Made by a program: the position numbers and the translations under genes. Positions 54,459 to 62,666 of a stretch of 64,000 bases of DNA are shown one piece after another (the stretch's first letter is position 1; the number at the start of each line of letters is the position of its first letter). The stretch comes from Acidithiobacillus ferrooxidans ATCC 23270 (lineage in GTDB: Bacteria; Pseudomonadota; Gammaproteobacteria; Acidithiobacillales; Acidithiobacillaceae): positions 1,828,001 through 1,892,000 of the forward strand of contig NC_011761.1 in NCBI RefSeq assembly GCF_000021485.1, in the 5' to 3' direction. The notes beneath the pieces are model-generated. The model was not told the DNA's origin, did not search any database, and saw only the letters and a list, made by a program, of their open reading frames with translations.

Positions 54459-54560
54459 TTCTGCACGATCAAGGGGCGGGTGCTGCTGGTTCCTGAAACA
54501 AAAACAGACGATCCACGCAAGGTACTGCTATCCAGCCGTGCGCTGTCTGTGTTGAAGCGC
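54459..54560 (+). pseudogene. Tyrosine-recombinase (integrase) fragment next to tRNA-Glu
   Basis: A short frame reads IKGRVLLVPETKTDDPRK and then VLLSSRALSVLKRWL. This matches the integrase pattern of a TKTG-like turn followed by R-x-VPLS and a helix before the catalytic domain. No catalytic Arg-His-x-x-Arg or Tyr follows, so it is a relic. Position right after tRNA-Glu is where such elements insert. Confidence 0.5.
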
Positions 54561-54733
54561 TGGCTCAACAATCGGATGCGAGGACGTTCACAACAGCGGT
54601 CAACCAAGCCCTCCGTCAATACATTGCCGCTATACACTCTTGCAATGAGTTGCGGTGCGGGGCGAAATTGCACCTGCGCCTGTTCTTCCTGGATTGCCCG
54701 CTGATAACGCTCCATGGATACCTTCCTTTATCC

Positions 54734-55144
54734 TCACAGGCGTGAGCTCTGCCAATCCATGACCCGCAATCCCGGAACGCGCTCGAATTCCCGCAAGTTG
54801 TTGGTCACGACAAACAATCCCAGGCTTCTGGCGTGGCCTGCGATCATCTGGTCATAAGGCCCGATGGGTTTGCCGATCTTGGCCAGTTCTGCGCGGAGCT
54901 GCCCAGTATGCTTGGCGGCTTCGCTCCCGAATTCGAGCACTTCCAGCCTGGCGGCGAACCCTTCAACTTCGGCCAGGTTGCGTTCCGGTACCTGTGATTT
55001 CTCCGCGCCATAGATCAACTCCATCAAGGTGACGGTGCTGATAGCCATTTGCCCATGGTGCTGACGGAACTGTTCGCGGATCTCCGGTGGCTTGTTCTTG
55101 ATAGTAAAGATGCAGATATTGGTATCCAGCAGGTATTTGATCAC
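54734..55144 (-). CDS. vapC: VapC-type PIN-domain ribonuclease toxin
   Basis: 136 residues. PIN acidic residues are seen in YLLDTNICIFTI, TLMELIYGAEKS and GPYDQMIAGHARSLGLFVVTNNLREF, forming the metal-binding site. VapC toxins cut specific RNAs, often initiator tRNA, until bound by VapB. The start overlaps the antitoxin stop by 4 bp, typical of vapBC pairs. Confidence 0.92.
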   Translation of the reverse strand: MIKYLLDTNICIFTIKNKPPEIREQFRQHHGQMAISTVTLMELIYGAEKSQVPERNLAEVEGFAARLEVLEFGSEAAKHTGQLRAELAKIGKPIGPYDQMIAGHARSLGLFVVTNNLREFERVPGLRVMDWQSSRL

Positions 55145-55371
55145 AACGGTTCCCGGAACTGGCCGGCGGGTTGCTCACGGCTTTCCATGAAGTCGGCGCT
55201 GACCCCTTCTCCATCGAACCAGCTCTCCCAGGACTCTCCGGCAGGAACCAGAATGCGCATGCGGCCTATGGCGACCACCTCTACGCGCTTCACATCTGCC
55301 GGAAAGGCTATCGACTTGGGCAGACGTATCGCCTGGCTACGGTTGATCTGAAAAACAGTGGCATGCTCCAT
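55141..55371 (-). CDS. vapB: VapB-type AbrB-fold antitoxin
   Basis: 76 residues from the ATG at 55371, after GGAGGTGCCCC; longer upstream extension is rejected. The swapped-hairpin AbrB DNA-binding fold is indicated by TVFQINRSQAIRLPKSIAF followed by KRVEVVAIGRMRILVP. The C-terminal tail with WFDGEGVSADF binds VapC. It should repress its own operon. The pair sits next to the integrase scrap, typical of mobile-element cargo. Confidence 0.9.
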   Translation of the reverse strand: MEHATVFQINRSQAIRLPKSIAFPADVKRVEVVAIGRMRILVPAGESWESWFDGEGVSADFMESREQPAGQFREPL

Positions 55372-55673
55372 GGGGCACCTCCATAGGTATATGGCAACAG
55401 GATATCCATGAGATTCCCCGCAGTCAATCATGACCGAGCTTGTTACGGCCCGCAATACATTAGGTGCCATGCTCCGAGCTATTTGAGCTTGAAACGGCGG
55501 GGTCATCCCACGGTCTTTCGGCATGAACACACACCCGGAGAAGCGCAGGACAGCGAGGACTGCCACGCGCTGGGTGGTTACGTCAGAAGGGCTCAACCAT
55601 CTGCCCGATGATCTGCTGCAGACCGCCATCGAGGCCTTGCGATGAAGGCCCATGAACCAGTGGATAACGAAAC
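55372..55673. other. Gap upstream of vapB, with a possible 40-residue ORF
   Basis: About 300 bp. A plus-strand frame at 55523-55645 encodes 40 residues ending in WVVTSEGLNHLPDDLLQTAI and a few more; it has no clear Shine-Dalgarno and no family I recognise, and may be a truncated gene tail. No other structure stands out. Confidence 0.3.
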
Positions 55674-57194
55674 CTAGAAAAAGCCCAACGGATTGATGTC
55701 GTAGCTGACCAGCAGGTTTTTCGTTTGCTGATAATGGTCGAGCATCATTTTGTGGGTTTCACGGCCTACGCCGGATTTTTTGTAACCACCGAAGGCAGCA
55801 TGTGCTGGGTACATGTGGTAGCAGTTGGTCCACACACGACCTGCCTGAATGCCACGGCCCATGCGGTAGGCACGGTTCATGTCGCGAGTCCACACGCCTG
55901 CGCCCAGACCAAACTCGATGTCGTTGGCAATCGCCAATGCTTCCGCTTCGTCCTTGAAGGTTGTCACAGACACGACCGGCCCGAAGATTTCTTCTTGGAA
56001 CACACGCATGTTGTTGGTGCCTTTCAGCAGGGTAGGTTGGATGTAGTAACCTTCGCAGTAATCCGCAGACATGGTTTCCACCGCGCCACCGGTAATGACT
56101 TCAGCGCCTTCGTCCTTGCCGATCTGGATGTAGCTGAGGATTTTGTCGTACTGTTCCTGGGAAGCTTGCGCACCGACCATGACTTCAGTATCCAACGGAT
56201 TGCCGCGTTTGATTTGCGCTGAACGCTCAACCACCATGCCGATGAATTTTTCGTAGATGGATTCTTGAATCAACAGGCGTGAAGGGCAAGTGCAGACTTC
56301 GCCTTGGTTGAAGAATGCCAGTACCGCGCCCTCCACCGCCTTGCTCACAAACGCATCTTCCTGATCCAGCACGTCGGCAAAGAAGATGTTGGGGGATTTG
56401 CCACCCAGTTCCACGGTAGACGGGATAATGTTTTCCGCCGCGTATTTCATGATCAGGGAACCGACCGGGGTAGAGCCGGTAAAGGCGATTTTGGCAATGC
56501 GTTTGCTGGTTGCCAGCGCTTTGCCTGCTTCCACACCGTAGCCGTTGACCACGTTCAGCACGCCTGCCGGCAACAGGTCGGCGATCAGTTCCATCATCAC
56601 CAGAATGGAGGCGGGGGTCTGTTCTGCCGGTTTCAGTACCACACAGTTACCTGCCGCCAGTGCGGGCGCCAGCTTCCAGCACGCCATCAGCAGCGGGAAG
56701 TTCCACGGAATGATTTGACCAACGACGCCCAGCGGCTCATGGAAGTGGTAAGCGACGGTATTTTCGTCGATTTCACCTATAGTGCCTTCCTGAGCGCGTA
56801 AGCAGCCTGCGAAGTAGCGGAAGTGGTCGGAGGAAAGCGGCACGTCCGCATTCAGAGTTTCGCGCACGGCTTTGCCGTTATCCCAGGTTTCAGCCACAGC
56901 CAGCATTTCCAGATTGGCGTCAATGCGGTCAGCGATTTTCAGCAGGATATTGGAACGGGCAGTAACGGAAGTTCTGCCCCAGGCATCTTTGGCAGCGTGG
57001 GCGGCATCCAATGCCAGTTCAATATCTTCCGCGCTGGAACGGGGGATTTGGCAGAACGGCTTGCCGTTGATCGGGGAAATATTGTCGAAGTATTCACCGC
57101 GGACTGGGGCAACCCACCGGCCGCCGATGAAGTTGTCATAGCGTTCTTTGAAGTTGACGACTGCGCCTTCGGTATTTGGATTTGCATATTGCAT
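55674..57194 (-). CDS. NAD-dependent aldehyde dehydrogenase (ExaC/acetaldehyde dehydrogenase type)
   Basis: 506 residues, complete ALDH fold. The catalytic Cys is in [13 protein letters not shown] and the general-base Glu in [14 protein letters not shown]. The NAD site includes [23 protein letters not shown] and FTGSTPVGS. The C-terminus [33 protein letters not shown] is typical of the AldB/ExaC group that oxidises acetaldehyde and other short aldehydes. It is divergent from proS and appears to be alone. Codon use looks slightly different from flanking genes by eye, so transfer is possible but unproven. Confidence 0.92.
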   Translation of the reverse strand: MQYANPNTEGAVVNFKERYDNFIGGRWVAPVRGEYFDNISPINGKPFCQIPRSSAEDIELALDAAHAAKDAWGRTSVTARSNILLKIADRIDANLEMLAVAETWDNGKAVRETLNADVPLSSDHFRYFAGCLRAQEGTIGEIDENTVAYHFHEPLGVVGQIIPWNFPLLMACWKLAPALAAGNCVVLKPAEQTPASILVMMELIADLLPAGVLNVVNGYGVEAGKALATSKRIAKIAFTGSTPVGSLIMKYAAENIIPSTVELGGKSPNIFFADVLDQEDAFVSKAVEGAVLAFFNQGEVCTCPSRLLIQESIYEKFIGMVVERSAQIKRGNPLDTEVMVGAQASQEQYDKILSYIQIGKDEGAEVITGGAVETMSADYCEGYYIQPTLLKGTNNMRVFQEEIFGPVVSVTTFKDEAEALAIANDIEFGLGAGVWTRDMNRAYRMGRGIQAGRVWTNCYHMYPAHAAFGGYKKSGVGRETHKMMLDHYQQTKNLLVSYDINPLGFF

Positions 57195-57496
57195 GTTATG
57201 GCCTCACTCAATGCGGATACGGGGTCATGATCAGTCAGCGTTCGATACCCAATGGCCAGCCAGCGGCTTATCCGCCCCGGCTTTTATGAACAGCGCGGTA
57301 TCAGCTACGCCAGTTTTTGCCGCCCGGCGGGGCCAGTGCATTCAAAGCTAGCACATCGTGCCAAACCTCGGCAACGGCATGGAACGAATCGGCCACGGGT
57401 GGAGAAAAAATGCGCCCAGATCCAGGCCACGTTTTACCCCTTCCTTTGTCTGCCGCCCTTTCTTACACTGTGCGCTTCAGCTAAACAGGGATTTTT
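57195..57496. other. Divergent gap between aldehyde dehydrogenase and proS
   Basis: About 300 bp that must hold both promoters. I see no clear consensus promoter pair and no hairpin. Open frames here are out of phase with proS and carry no recognisable sequence. Confidence 0.4.
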
Positions 57497-59209
57497 ATGC
57501 GCGCCAGTCAGATTTTTATCCCCACCCTCAAGGAGACGCCCGCCGAGGCCGAACTCGTCAGTCACCAGTTGCTGCTGCGCGGCGGCTTTATCCGCCGCCT
57601 GGCTTCCGGCTTATATACCTGGATGCCCCTCGGGTTGCGGGTGTTGCGCAAGGTGGAGCGGGTGGTGCGTGAAGAGATGGATCGCAGCGGCGCGCAGGAA
57701 TTGCTGATGCCGGTGGTGCAGCCTGCCGAACTGTGGCAGGAGTCGGGCCGCTGGGAACAATACGGCCCGGAGTTGCTGCGCCTGCGCGACCGCCATGACC
57801 GCGAGTTTTGCCTGGGACCTACCCATGAGGAAGTCATCAGCGATCTCGCGCGGCGGGAGATTCACTCCTACCGGCAGCTTCCTGTCAATTTCTATCAGAT
57901 CCAGACCAAGTTCCGCGATGAAATCCGGCCCCGCTTCGGGCTGATGCGCGGCCGTGAGTTCATCATGAAGGACGCGTATTCCTTCCACATGGATCATAGC
58001 TCCCTGGAAATCACCTATCAGGCAATGTACGAGGCCTACCAGCGGGTATTTACCCGCCTGGGGCTAAGCTTTCGTGCGGTGGAAGCCGACAACGGGGCCA
58101 TCGGGGGTAAGCGCTCCCATGAGTTTCATGTGCTGGCGGATTCGGGGGAGGACGCCATCGTCTCCTGTCACCACTGCGACTATGCAGCCAACATGGAAAA
58201 AGCGGCGAGTCGCCCCGATCTGGCGGAAACGGAGATACCCCTGGCCGCCGAGCGGGTGCGGACGCCGGGCATCCGTACCGTCGCGGAGCAGGCGGAGCAC
58301 CTGGGTATCCCTACCGCAAAAATCGTCAAAACCGTATTGGTAGTGGCCGACGGCAAGACCGTGATGCTGCTGCTGCGCGGTGACGACGAACTGAATCTGG
58401 TCAAGGCGGGGCACGCCCTGAATGCCCAGGACGTGCAAATGGCCAGACCGGAGGAAGCCATATCGGCCACGGGTGCGCCTTTGGGCTTCATCGGCCCCAA
58501 GGAGCCGCTGCTGTCCATCCCCATCCTGGCGGATCACCGCGCCCTTGGCGTGGCCAATTTCAGCACTGGCGCCAATGCGGCGGATCTGCACTGGATCAAC
58601 CTCAACTGGGACCGCGATCTGCCGCGCCCGGCGGCGGCCGATCTGCGCAATGTCCGCGCCGGGGATGCCTGTCCCCATTGTGCGGAAGGCACCCTGAGCA
58701 TCCGCCGCGGCATCGAGGTGGGGCACGTCTTTCAGCTTGGCGAGCGCTACAGCGAGAGCATGGGGATCACCGTGCTCGACGAAACCGGTCGCGACGCGAC
58801 GGTCACCATGGGTTGCTACGGTATCGGGGTGTCGCGGGTGGTGGCGGCGGCGGTGGAGCAGCATTTCGACGACCGGGGCATCATCTGGCCGGTGGCCCTC
58901 GCGCCCTTTGAGGTGGGCATCGTCGCCATCAACGCGCGCAAGTCACCGGATGTGGCCGCCGCCGCCCAGGCCTTGCACGACCGCTTGGAGGCGGAGGGTT
59001 ACAGCGTGTTGCTCGACGACCGCGATGAACGTCCCGGAGTACAGTTTGCCACTATGGACCTGGTCGGCCTTCCCCATCGCATCGTGGTCAGTGACACGGT
59101 GCTGGCGCAGGGTGTATGGGAATATCGCGCCCGGCGGACTACGGAAAACGTGCTGCTTGACGAAACACAACTCATGGAACGCCTGCGCAAGGAGCATGCC
59201 CGTGGATGA
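57497..59209 (+). CDS. proS: Prolyl-tRNA synthetase, bacterial type with editing domain
   Basis: 570 residues. Class II motif 2 is seen in [26 protein letters not shown], the TxE loop in [15 protein letters not shown], and motif 3 in [16 protein letters not shown] YbaK-like editing insertion of about 150 residues lies between motif 2 and motif 3 ([26 protein letters not shown] and GFIGPK). The C-terminal anticodon-binding domain includes [25 protein letters not shown]. It charges tRNA-Pro and hydrolyses Ala-tRNA-Pro. The next gene starts inside its 3' end. Confidence 0.97.
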   Translation: MRASQIFIPTLKETPAEAELVSHQLLLRGGFIRRLASGLYTWMPLGLRVLRKVERVVREEMDRSGAQELLMPVVQPAELWQESGRWEQYGPELLRLRDRHDREFCLGPTHEEVISDLARREIHSYRQLPVNFYQIQTKFRDEIRPRFGLMRGREFIMKDAYSFHMDHSSLEITYQAMYEAYQRVFTRLGLSFRAVEADNGAIGGKRSHEFHVLADSGEDAIVSCHHCDYAANMEKAASRPDLAETEIPLAAERVRTPGIRTVAEQAEHLGIPTAKIVKTVLVVADGKTVMLLLRGDDELNLVKAGHALNAQDVQMARPEEAISATGAPLGFIGPKEPLLSIPILADHRALGVANFSTGANAADLHWINLNWDRDLPRPAAADLRNVRAGDACPHCAEGTLSIRRGIEVGHVFQLGERYSESMGITVLDETGRDATVTMGCYGIGVSRVVAAAVEQHFDDRGIIWPVALAPFEVGIVAINARKSPDVAAAAQALHDRLEAEGYSVLLDDRDERPGVQFATMDLVGLPHRIVVSDTVLAQGVWEYRARRTTENVLLDETQLMERLRKEHARG

Positions 59210-59678
59210 ATCGCCCGTAAAACCGCTCATAAAGCATATTCTGGTGGCCGTGGATTTTTCGCCCATGGCGCTGGTCACCGCACAGATGGCCGCACAGGAG
59301 GCACAACTGCGCGGCGCCCGCCTCACCCTGCTGCATATATTCAATCCGCAGATGCTCAATCTGCAGATGCCGGAAGAAATCCTGCCCCCCACCCTGGATC
59401 TGCGCGAAAAACTGCTCCATATGGCCCATGCCGAAATGGAAAAGCTGCGTCAGTCGGTAACCGAAGGCGGAATCACGCCGCAGGTGGAGATGGTGGAAAG
59501 TGGGGAGAATATCGGCAAGGCAGTGATCGCCTTCAGCAAGGCCCATGAAGTGGACATGCTGGTGGTGGGCAGTCATGGCCACGGCGCCATTGGCCGGTTG
59601 CTGCTGGGTTCCGTCGCCAACGATATCGTCCATTACGCCCGCTGCCCGGTGCTGGTAGTCAAGCAGCCGGAGGAGTGA
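59202..59678 (+). CDS. Universal stress protein family
   Basis: 158 residues from a GTG at 59202, seven bases after AAGGAG; an ATG at 59196 is crowded by the same Shine-Dalgarno. The UspA fold begins with [20 protein letters not shown] and ends with the nucleotide-binding motif [33 protein letters not shown] (G2xG9xGS-type). It overlaps the proS 3' end by 8 bp. It probably binds ATP and acts in stress survival; partners are unknown. Confidence 0.9.
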   Translation: MDESPVKPLIKHILVAVDFSPMALVTAQMAAQEAQLRGARLTLLHIFNPQMLNLQMPEEILPPTLDLREKLLHMAHAEMEKLRQSVTEGGITPQVEMVESGENIGKAVIAFSKAHEVDMLVVGSHGHGAIGRLLLGSVANDIVHYARCPVLVVKQPEE

Positions 59679-59690
59679 GCCCGGGAATCG

Positions 59691-60356
59691 TCAGGGCTGG
59701 CGCGCGGAGAGCTCCGTAGCCGCCGTCTGCGCCGCCCAACTGCTTATCGCCCTCACGAAGCGTGAGCTGGCCGTGGCCATCGCCTTCGCGCCGCCCTGCG
59801 CACTCGCACTGGGAAGCATCTCGGTGAAACTGAAATGCCGCTGCGCGATCACCTGATAATCGGCAGTTTTCACCAGTGTCGCCGTACCGGCAACCAGCGC
59901 CGCGCCCGCATCCGGACCGCTGAAATTCACCACGAAGTCCGTCAGCCTGACCTGTAGCAACCAGACGGAACGACCTCTCGACAGTGGTGTCAACACGGCC
60001 CGCCACTGGCCGGATTCTTCCAGTTGCCGTTGCAGACGACTGGCAATCATCTGCGGCGGGGTCCCGATCCAGCGGGCATCCCGGTAGGCCAGCAGTCGCT
60101 GCTGGTCCTGGTAGAGCAGGTGGTACTGATAATTGTCCGTTTCCAGCCACTGCACGGCGCTGACCGGCCCCAGCCGCAGCACGGGCAGCGTCGCCGTTGA
60201 TCTCGTGGTGCTGGCCAGAGGGGCAGGATGCGGGGGCGTAATATCGTAGGGCGCCTGCCAGGAAACGCTGGTGGCACAACCTGTGGCGAGCAGGAGCAGA
60301 CCCGCCAGTGCCATGCGCTTCCCGACTGGTGAACATTCGGAGTAAAGGTGTCGCAT
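59691..60356 (-). CDS. PqiC/ABC-auxiliary-type outer-membrane lipoprotein
   Basis: 221 residues from the ATG at 60356; a later ATG at 60314 would begin directly at the signal peptide. Lipobox LLLATGC marks lipid attachment. The DUF330/ABC_trans_aux-like domain has RLGPVSAVQWLETDNYQYHLLYQDQQRLLAY-type strands and a C-terminal FSFTEMLPSASAQGGAKAMATA. These lipoproteins pair with MCE proteins in lipid transport. Here it follows the MCE gene by 4 bp. Confidence 0.8.
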   Translation of the reverse strand: MRHLYSECSPVGKRMALAGLLLLATGCATSVSWQAPYDITPPHPAPLASTTRSTATLPVLRLGPVSAVQWLETDNYQYHLLYQDQQRLLAYRDARWIGTPPQMIASRLQRQLEESGQWRAVLTPLSRGRSVWLLQVRLTDFVVNFSGPDAGAALVAGTATLVKTADYQVIAQRHFSFTEMLPSASAQGGAKAMATASSRFVRAISSWAAQTAATELSARQP

Positions 60357-60360
60357 GCGC

Positions 60361-61299
60361 TCAATTTCCTCCTGCGGAAAATCCCGGCTCACCCGGACCC
60401 GGCGGCGGGCCACGATCGCCGTAGAGCAGCGATTGCGGGGAGCGTTGCAGCGAGCGGCTGAGACTCTGCACCGCCGTACTGCTGGTGATCAGACTTTGTG
60501 TCAGGCGATTCACCTGCGGCAACGTGTCGTAATTGAGGGTATTCACCGTCCGCTCCCCGGCCACAGCAAGTCCACGCAAGGATTTGGCGGCCGCCGCCGT
60601 GTCCGCCAGTGGTGCCTGGGCGGCGACCGTCAGCGCATCCAGATGTTTGAGCATTCGCTGGCTTGCCACCATGGTGGACCGGGTAGCGGCGACCATCCCG
60701 GGCAGAGTCTTGATGGTCGGCAATAATGCCATCTCCATCTGCACCAAATGGTCCGTGGCCTGGTCAAGGTGGATGAGGGTCTGCCCAAAACGGGCGCGAT
60801 TCTGGCTATTGAGCAGCATGTTCATACGACTGGCCAACACGTTGCCACGATTCACCAGGGATTCGCCGTTGCGGGACAGCACCTCCCAAAAGCTGGGATG
60901 CATGGGAATTTCGGCCGGTCGGCTGTCCACCCTCGGCAAAGGCGCGAAGTTGGTACCGTGATCCGTCAGGGACAAATAACTCAGTCCGGTCACCCCTTGC
61001 GGCGCCAGTTCGGCGAAGGTCGCTCGGGTAACGGGCGTCGCCTCATCCACTTTGATCCGCACCCTGATCATGCGCGGATTCGCCGGATCCAGACCAATCG
61101 CAGTCACCTCTCCGACCCGCACGCCTTTGAAACGTACCGGCGCCTGCAGAGTCAGGCCCGCGACGCTGTACCGAGATATGACATCGAAGGTCACGCCCGG
61201 CCTCTGCCGGTGATGCATCCACAATCCGACCACCACCATCCCAATGCCGAGAACGGCCAGAAAGATGAGTGCTACCAGCGCGTGTGCACGGCTCTCCAA
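60361..61299 (-). CDS. MCE-domain lipid-transport protein (MlaD/PqiB-like)
   Basis: 312 residues. One N-terminal membrane anchor (LVALIFLAVLGIGMVVVGLWM) precedes a single MCE domain with GLTLQAPVRFKGVRVGEVTAIGLDPANPRMIRVRIKVD. A long helical C-terminal region follows, ending in a Pro/Gly-rich tail. MCE proteins form hexameric rings moving lipids across the periplasm. The partner permease and ATPase (MlaE, MlaF) are not adjacent, so they must be elsewhere or missing. It is paired with the PqiC-like lipoprotein. Confidence 0.85.
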   Translation of the reverse strand: MESRAHALVALIFLAVLGIGMVVVGLWMHHRQRPGVTFDVISRYSVAGLTLQAPVRFKGVRVGEVTAIGLDPANPRMIRVRIKVDEATPVTRATFAELAPQGVTGLSYLSLTDHGTNFAPLPRVDSRPAEIPMHPSFWEVLSRNGESLVNRGNVLASRMNMLLNSQNRARFGQTLIHLDQATDHLVQMEMALLPTIKTLPGMVAATRSTMVASQRMLKHLDALTVAAQAPLADTAAAAKSLRGLAVAGERTVNTLNYDTLPQVNRLTQSLITSSTAVQSLSRSLQRSPQSLLYGDRGPPPGPGEPGFSAGGN

Positions 61300-61450
61300 G
61301 GGGAACTCCTCTGCGGTATCCTAGGCTATTGGAGCACAGGACGGGCGCCAAGCCAATGACCACCCGGCGCGTCCATGGCTCGGCGCACGGATTGACTTGC
61401 CACAAGACCCATGCCTAAATGTCGGAAATTCACAGGAACGCTGATGCTCT

Positions 61451-62104
61451 ATGGACTTTGACATCCTCCGCCGTACCATGATCGACACCCAGATCCGCAC
61501 CTGGGATGTGCTCGACCCCCGTGTGCTGAACGCCGTGGCGCAGGTGAAGCGCGAGGACTTCGTAGCCGCTCCCTACCGGCACCTGGCTTTCGCTGATTTT
61601 ACCCTGCCTCTGGCGCACGGTGAAACCATGTGGTCGCCGAAAATGGAGGCTCGAGTCGTGCAGGAGCTGGATTTGCGGGAACAGGACCGGGTACTGGAGA
61701 TCGGCACCGGAAGCGGCTATCTGACCGCCCTGATGGCACAACTTGCGGGAATGGTACACAGCGTCGAAGACCGCGCCGATCTCTCCCGGACAGCGGCAGA
61801 TCATCTGCGCACACAAGGTGTTCAGAATGCCTGTCTGCACATTGGCGACGGCTCCGAGGGCTGGGCGGACAATGCCCCATATGATGCCATCTGCATCACC
61901 GGCTCCCTGCCGGTACTGCCGGATATCTTCAAACAGCAACTGACGGTCGGTGGACGGCTGGTCGCCATTCTCGGTACCGGTCCGGCCATGGGGGTGCGGC
62001 GCATCCTGCACTCCCGGCCGGGTGTTTTTGAGAGCTCGGAGCTTTTTGAGACAGAGATCCCGCCTTTGCGTCATCAGCCGCTACCGGCCCACTTTGTGTT
62101 CTGA
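61451..62104 (+). CDS. pcm: Protein-L-isoaspartate O-methyltransferase family
   Basis: 217 residues. The SAM-binding loop is VLEIGTGSGYLTALMAQL and the acidic strand end is VHSVEDRADLS. The N-terminal MIDTQIRTWDVLDPRVLNAVAQVKREDFV and LPLAHGETMWSPKMEARVVQEL match the Pcm family substrate region. It methylates isoaspartyl residues for repair; members of this shorter group are also called protein-L-isoaspartate-like methyltransferases, so substrate is not certain. Divergent from the MCE gene and followed by the isochorismatase gene 6 bp later. Confidence 0.88.
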   Translation: MDFDILRRTMIDTQIRTWDVLDPRVLNAVAQVKREDFVAAPYRHLAFADFTLPLAHGETMWSPKMEARVVQELDLREQDRVLEIGTGSGYLTALMAQLAGMVHSVEDRADLSRTAADHLRTQGVQNACLHIGDGSEGWADNAPYDAICITGSLPVLPDIFKQQLTVGGRLVAILGTGPAMGVRRILHSRPGVFESSELFETEIPPLRHQPLPAHFVF

Positions 62105-62110
62105 GCAGTC

Positions 62111-62656
62111 ATGCGTATCGAGGCCGCGCAGAGCATCGTCATTGCCATCGATCTGCAGGATCGCCTGCTCGGTACACTGGCGCCGGCGCGGCGGGCGCCG
62201 CTCCTGGACAATGTCTCCCGGCTGCTGAAATCGGCCACCGCCTTGGGGCTGCCTGTCCTCGCCACCGCCCAATATCCGCAGGGACTGGGGCCGGCCCGAG
62301 AGGATATCTGCGTCCATGCTGCGGAGGTTCTGGAAAAGACCGCCTTTTCCTGCTGGCGCGGCGAGAAAATCCGCCAGTGGCTGACGGCACGGGATGATCG
62401 GCGTCAGGTCATTCTGACCGGCATGGAGTTGCATATCTGCGTGCTGCAAACGGCGCTGGACCTGCAGGCGGCGGGCTGGCAACCGGTGGTAGTGGCCGAC
62501 GCCTGCGCCAGTCGTGACGCCGGGCATCAGCAACCTGCCCTGGAGCGGCTGCGACAAGCCGGGGTTACGGTCGCCGTCGCGGAGTCCGTATTTTATGAAT
62601 GGCTGGGGGACGCGATCCACCCGGCCTTTCGCGGTCTTGCCGCCGCGTGGCGCTAG
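62111..62656 (+). CDS. Isochorismatase-fold cysteine hydrolase
   Basis: 181 residues. The catalytic Asp is in IVIAIDLQDRLLGTL, the Lys in EKTAFSCW and the nucleophile Cys in LTGMELHICVLQTALDL, the three catalytic positions of this fold. Members hydrolyse amides or vinyl ethers such as nicotinamide or isochorismate; the specific substrate is unknown. It sits between pcm and the M61 peptidase, spaced by 6 and 10 bp, so the three are likely an operon. Confidence 0.88.
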   Translation: MRIEAAQSIVIAIDLQDRLLGTLAPARRAPLLDNVSRLLKSATALGLPVLATAQYPQGLGPAREDICVHAAEVLEKTAFSCWRGEKIRQWLTARDDRRQVILTGMELHICVLQTALDLQAAGWQPVVVADACASRDAGHQQPALERLRQAGVTVAVAESVFYEWLGDAIHPAFRGLAAAWR

Positions 62657-62666
62657 GAATGCCGCT

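Noticed and set aside
54480-54704. 74-residue ORF after tRNA-Glu as a gene
   Set aside because: Only about 35 residues resemble an integrase and no catalytic residues follow; treated as a relic.
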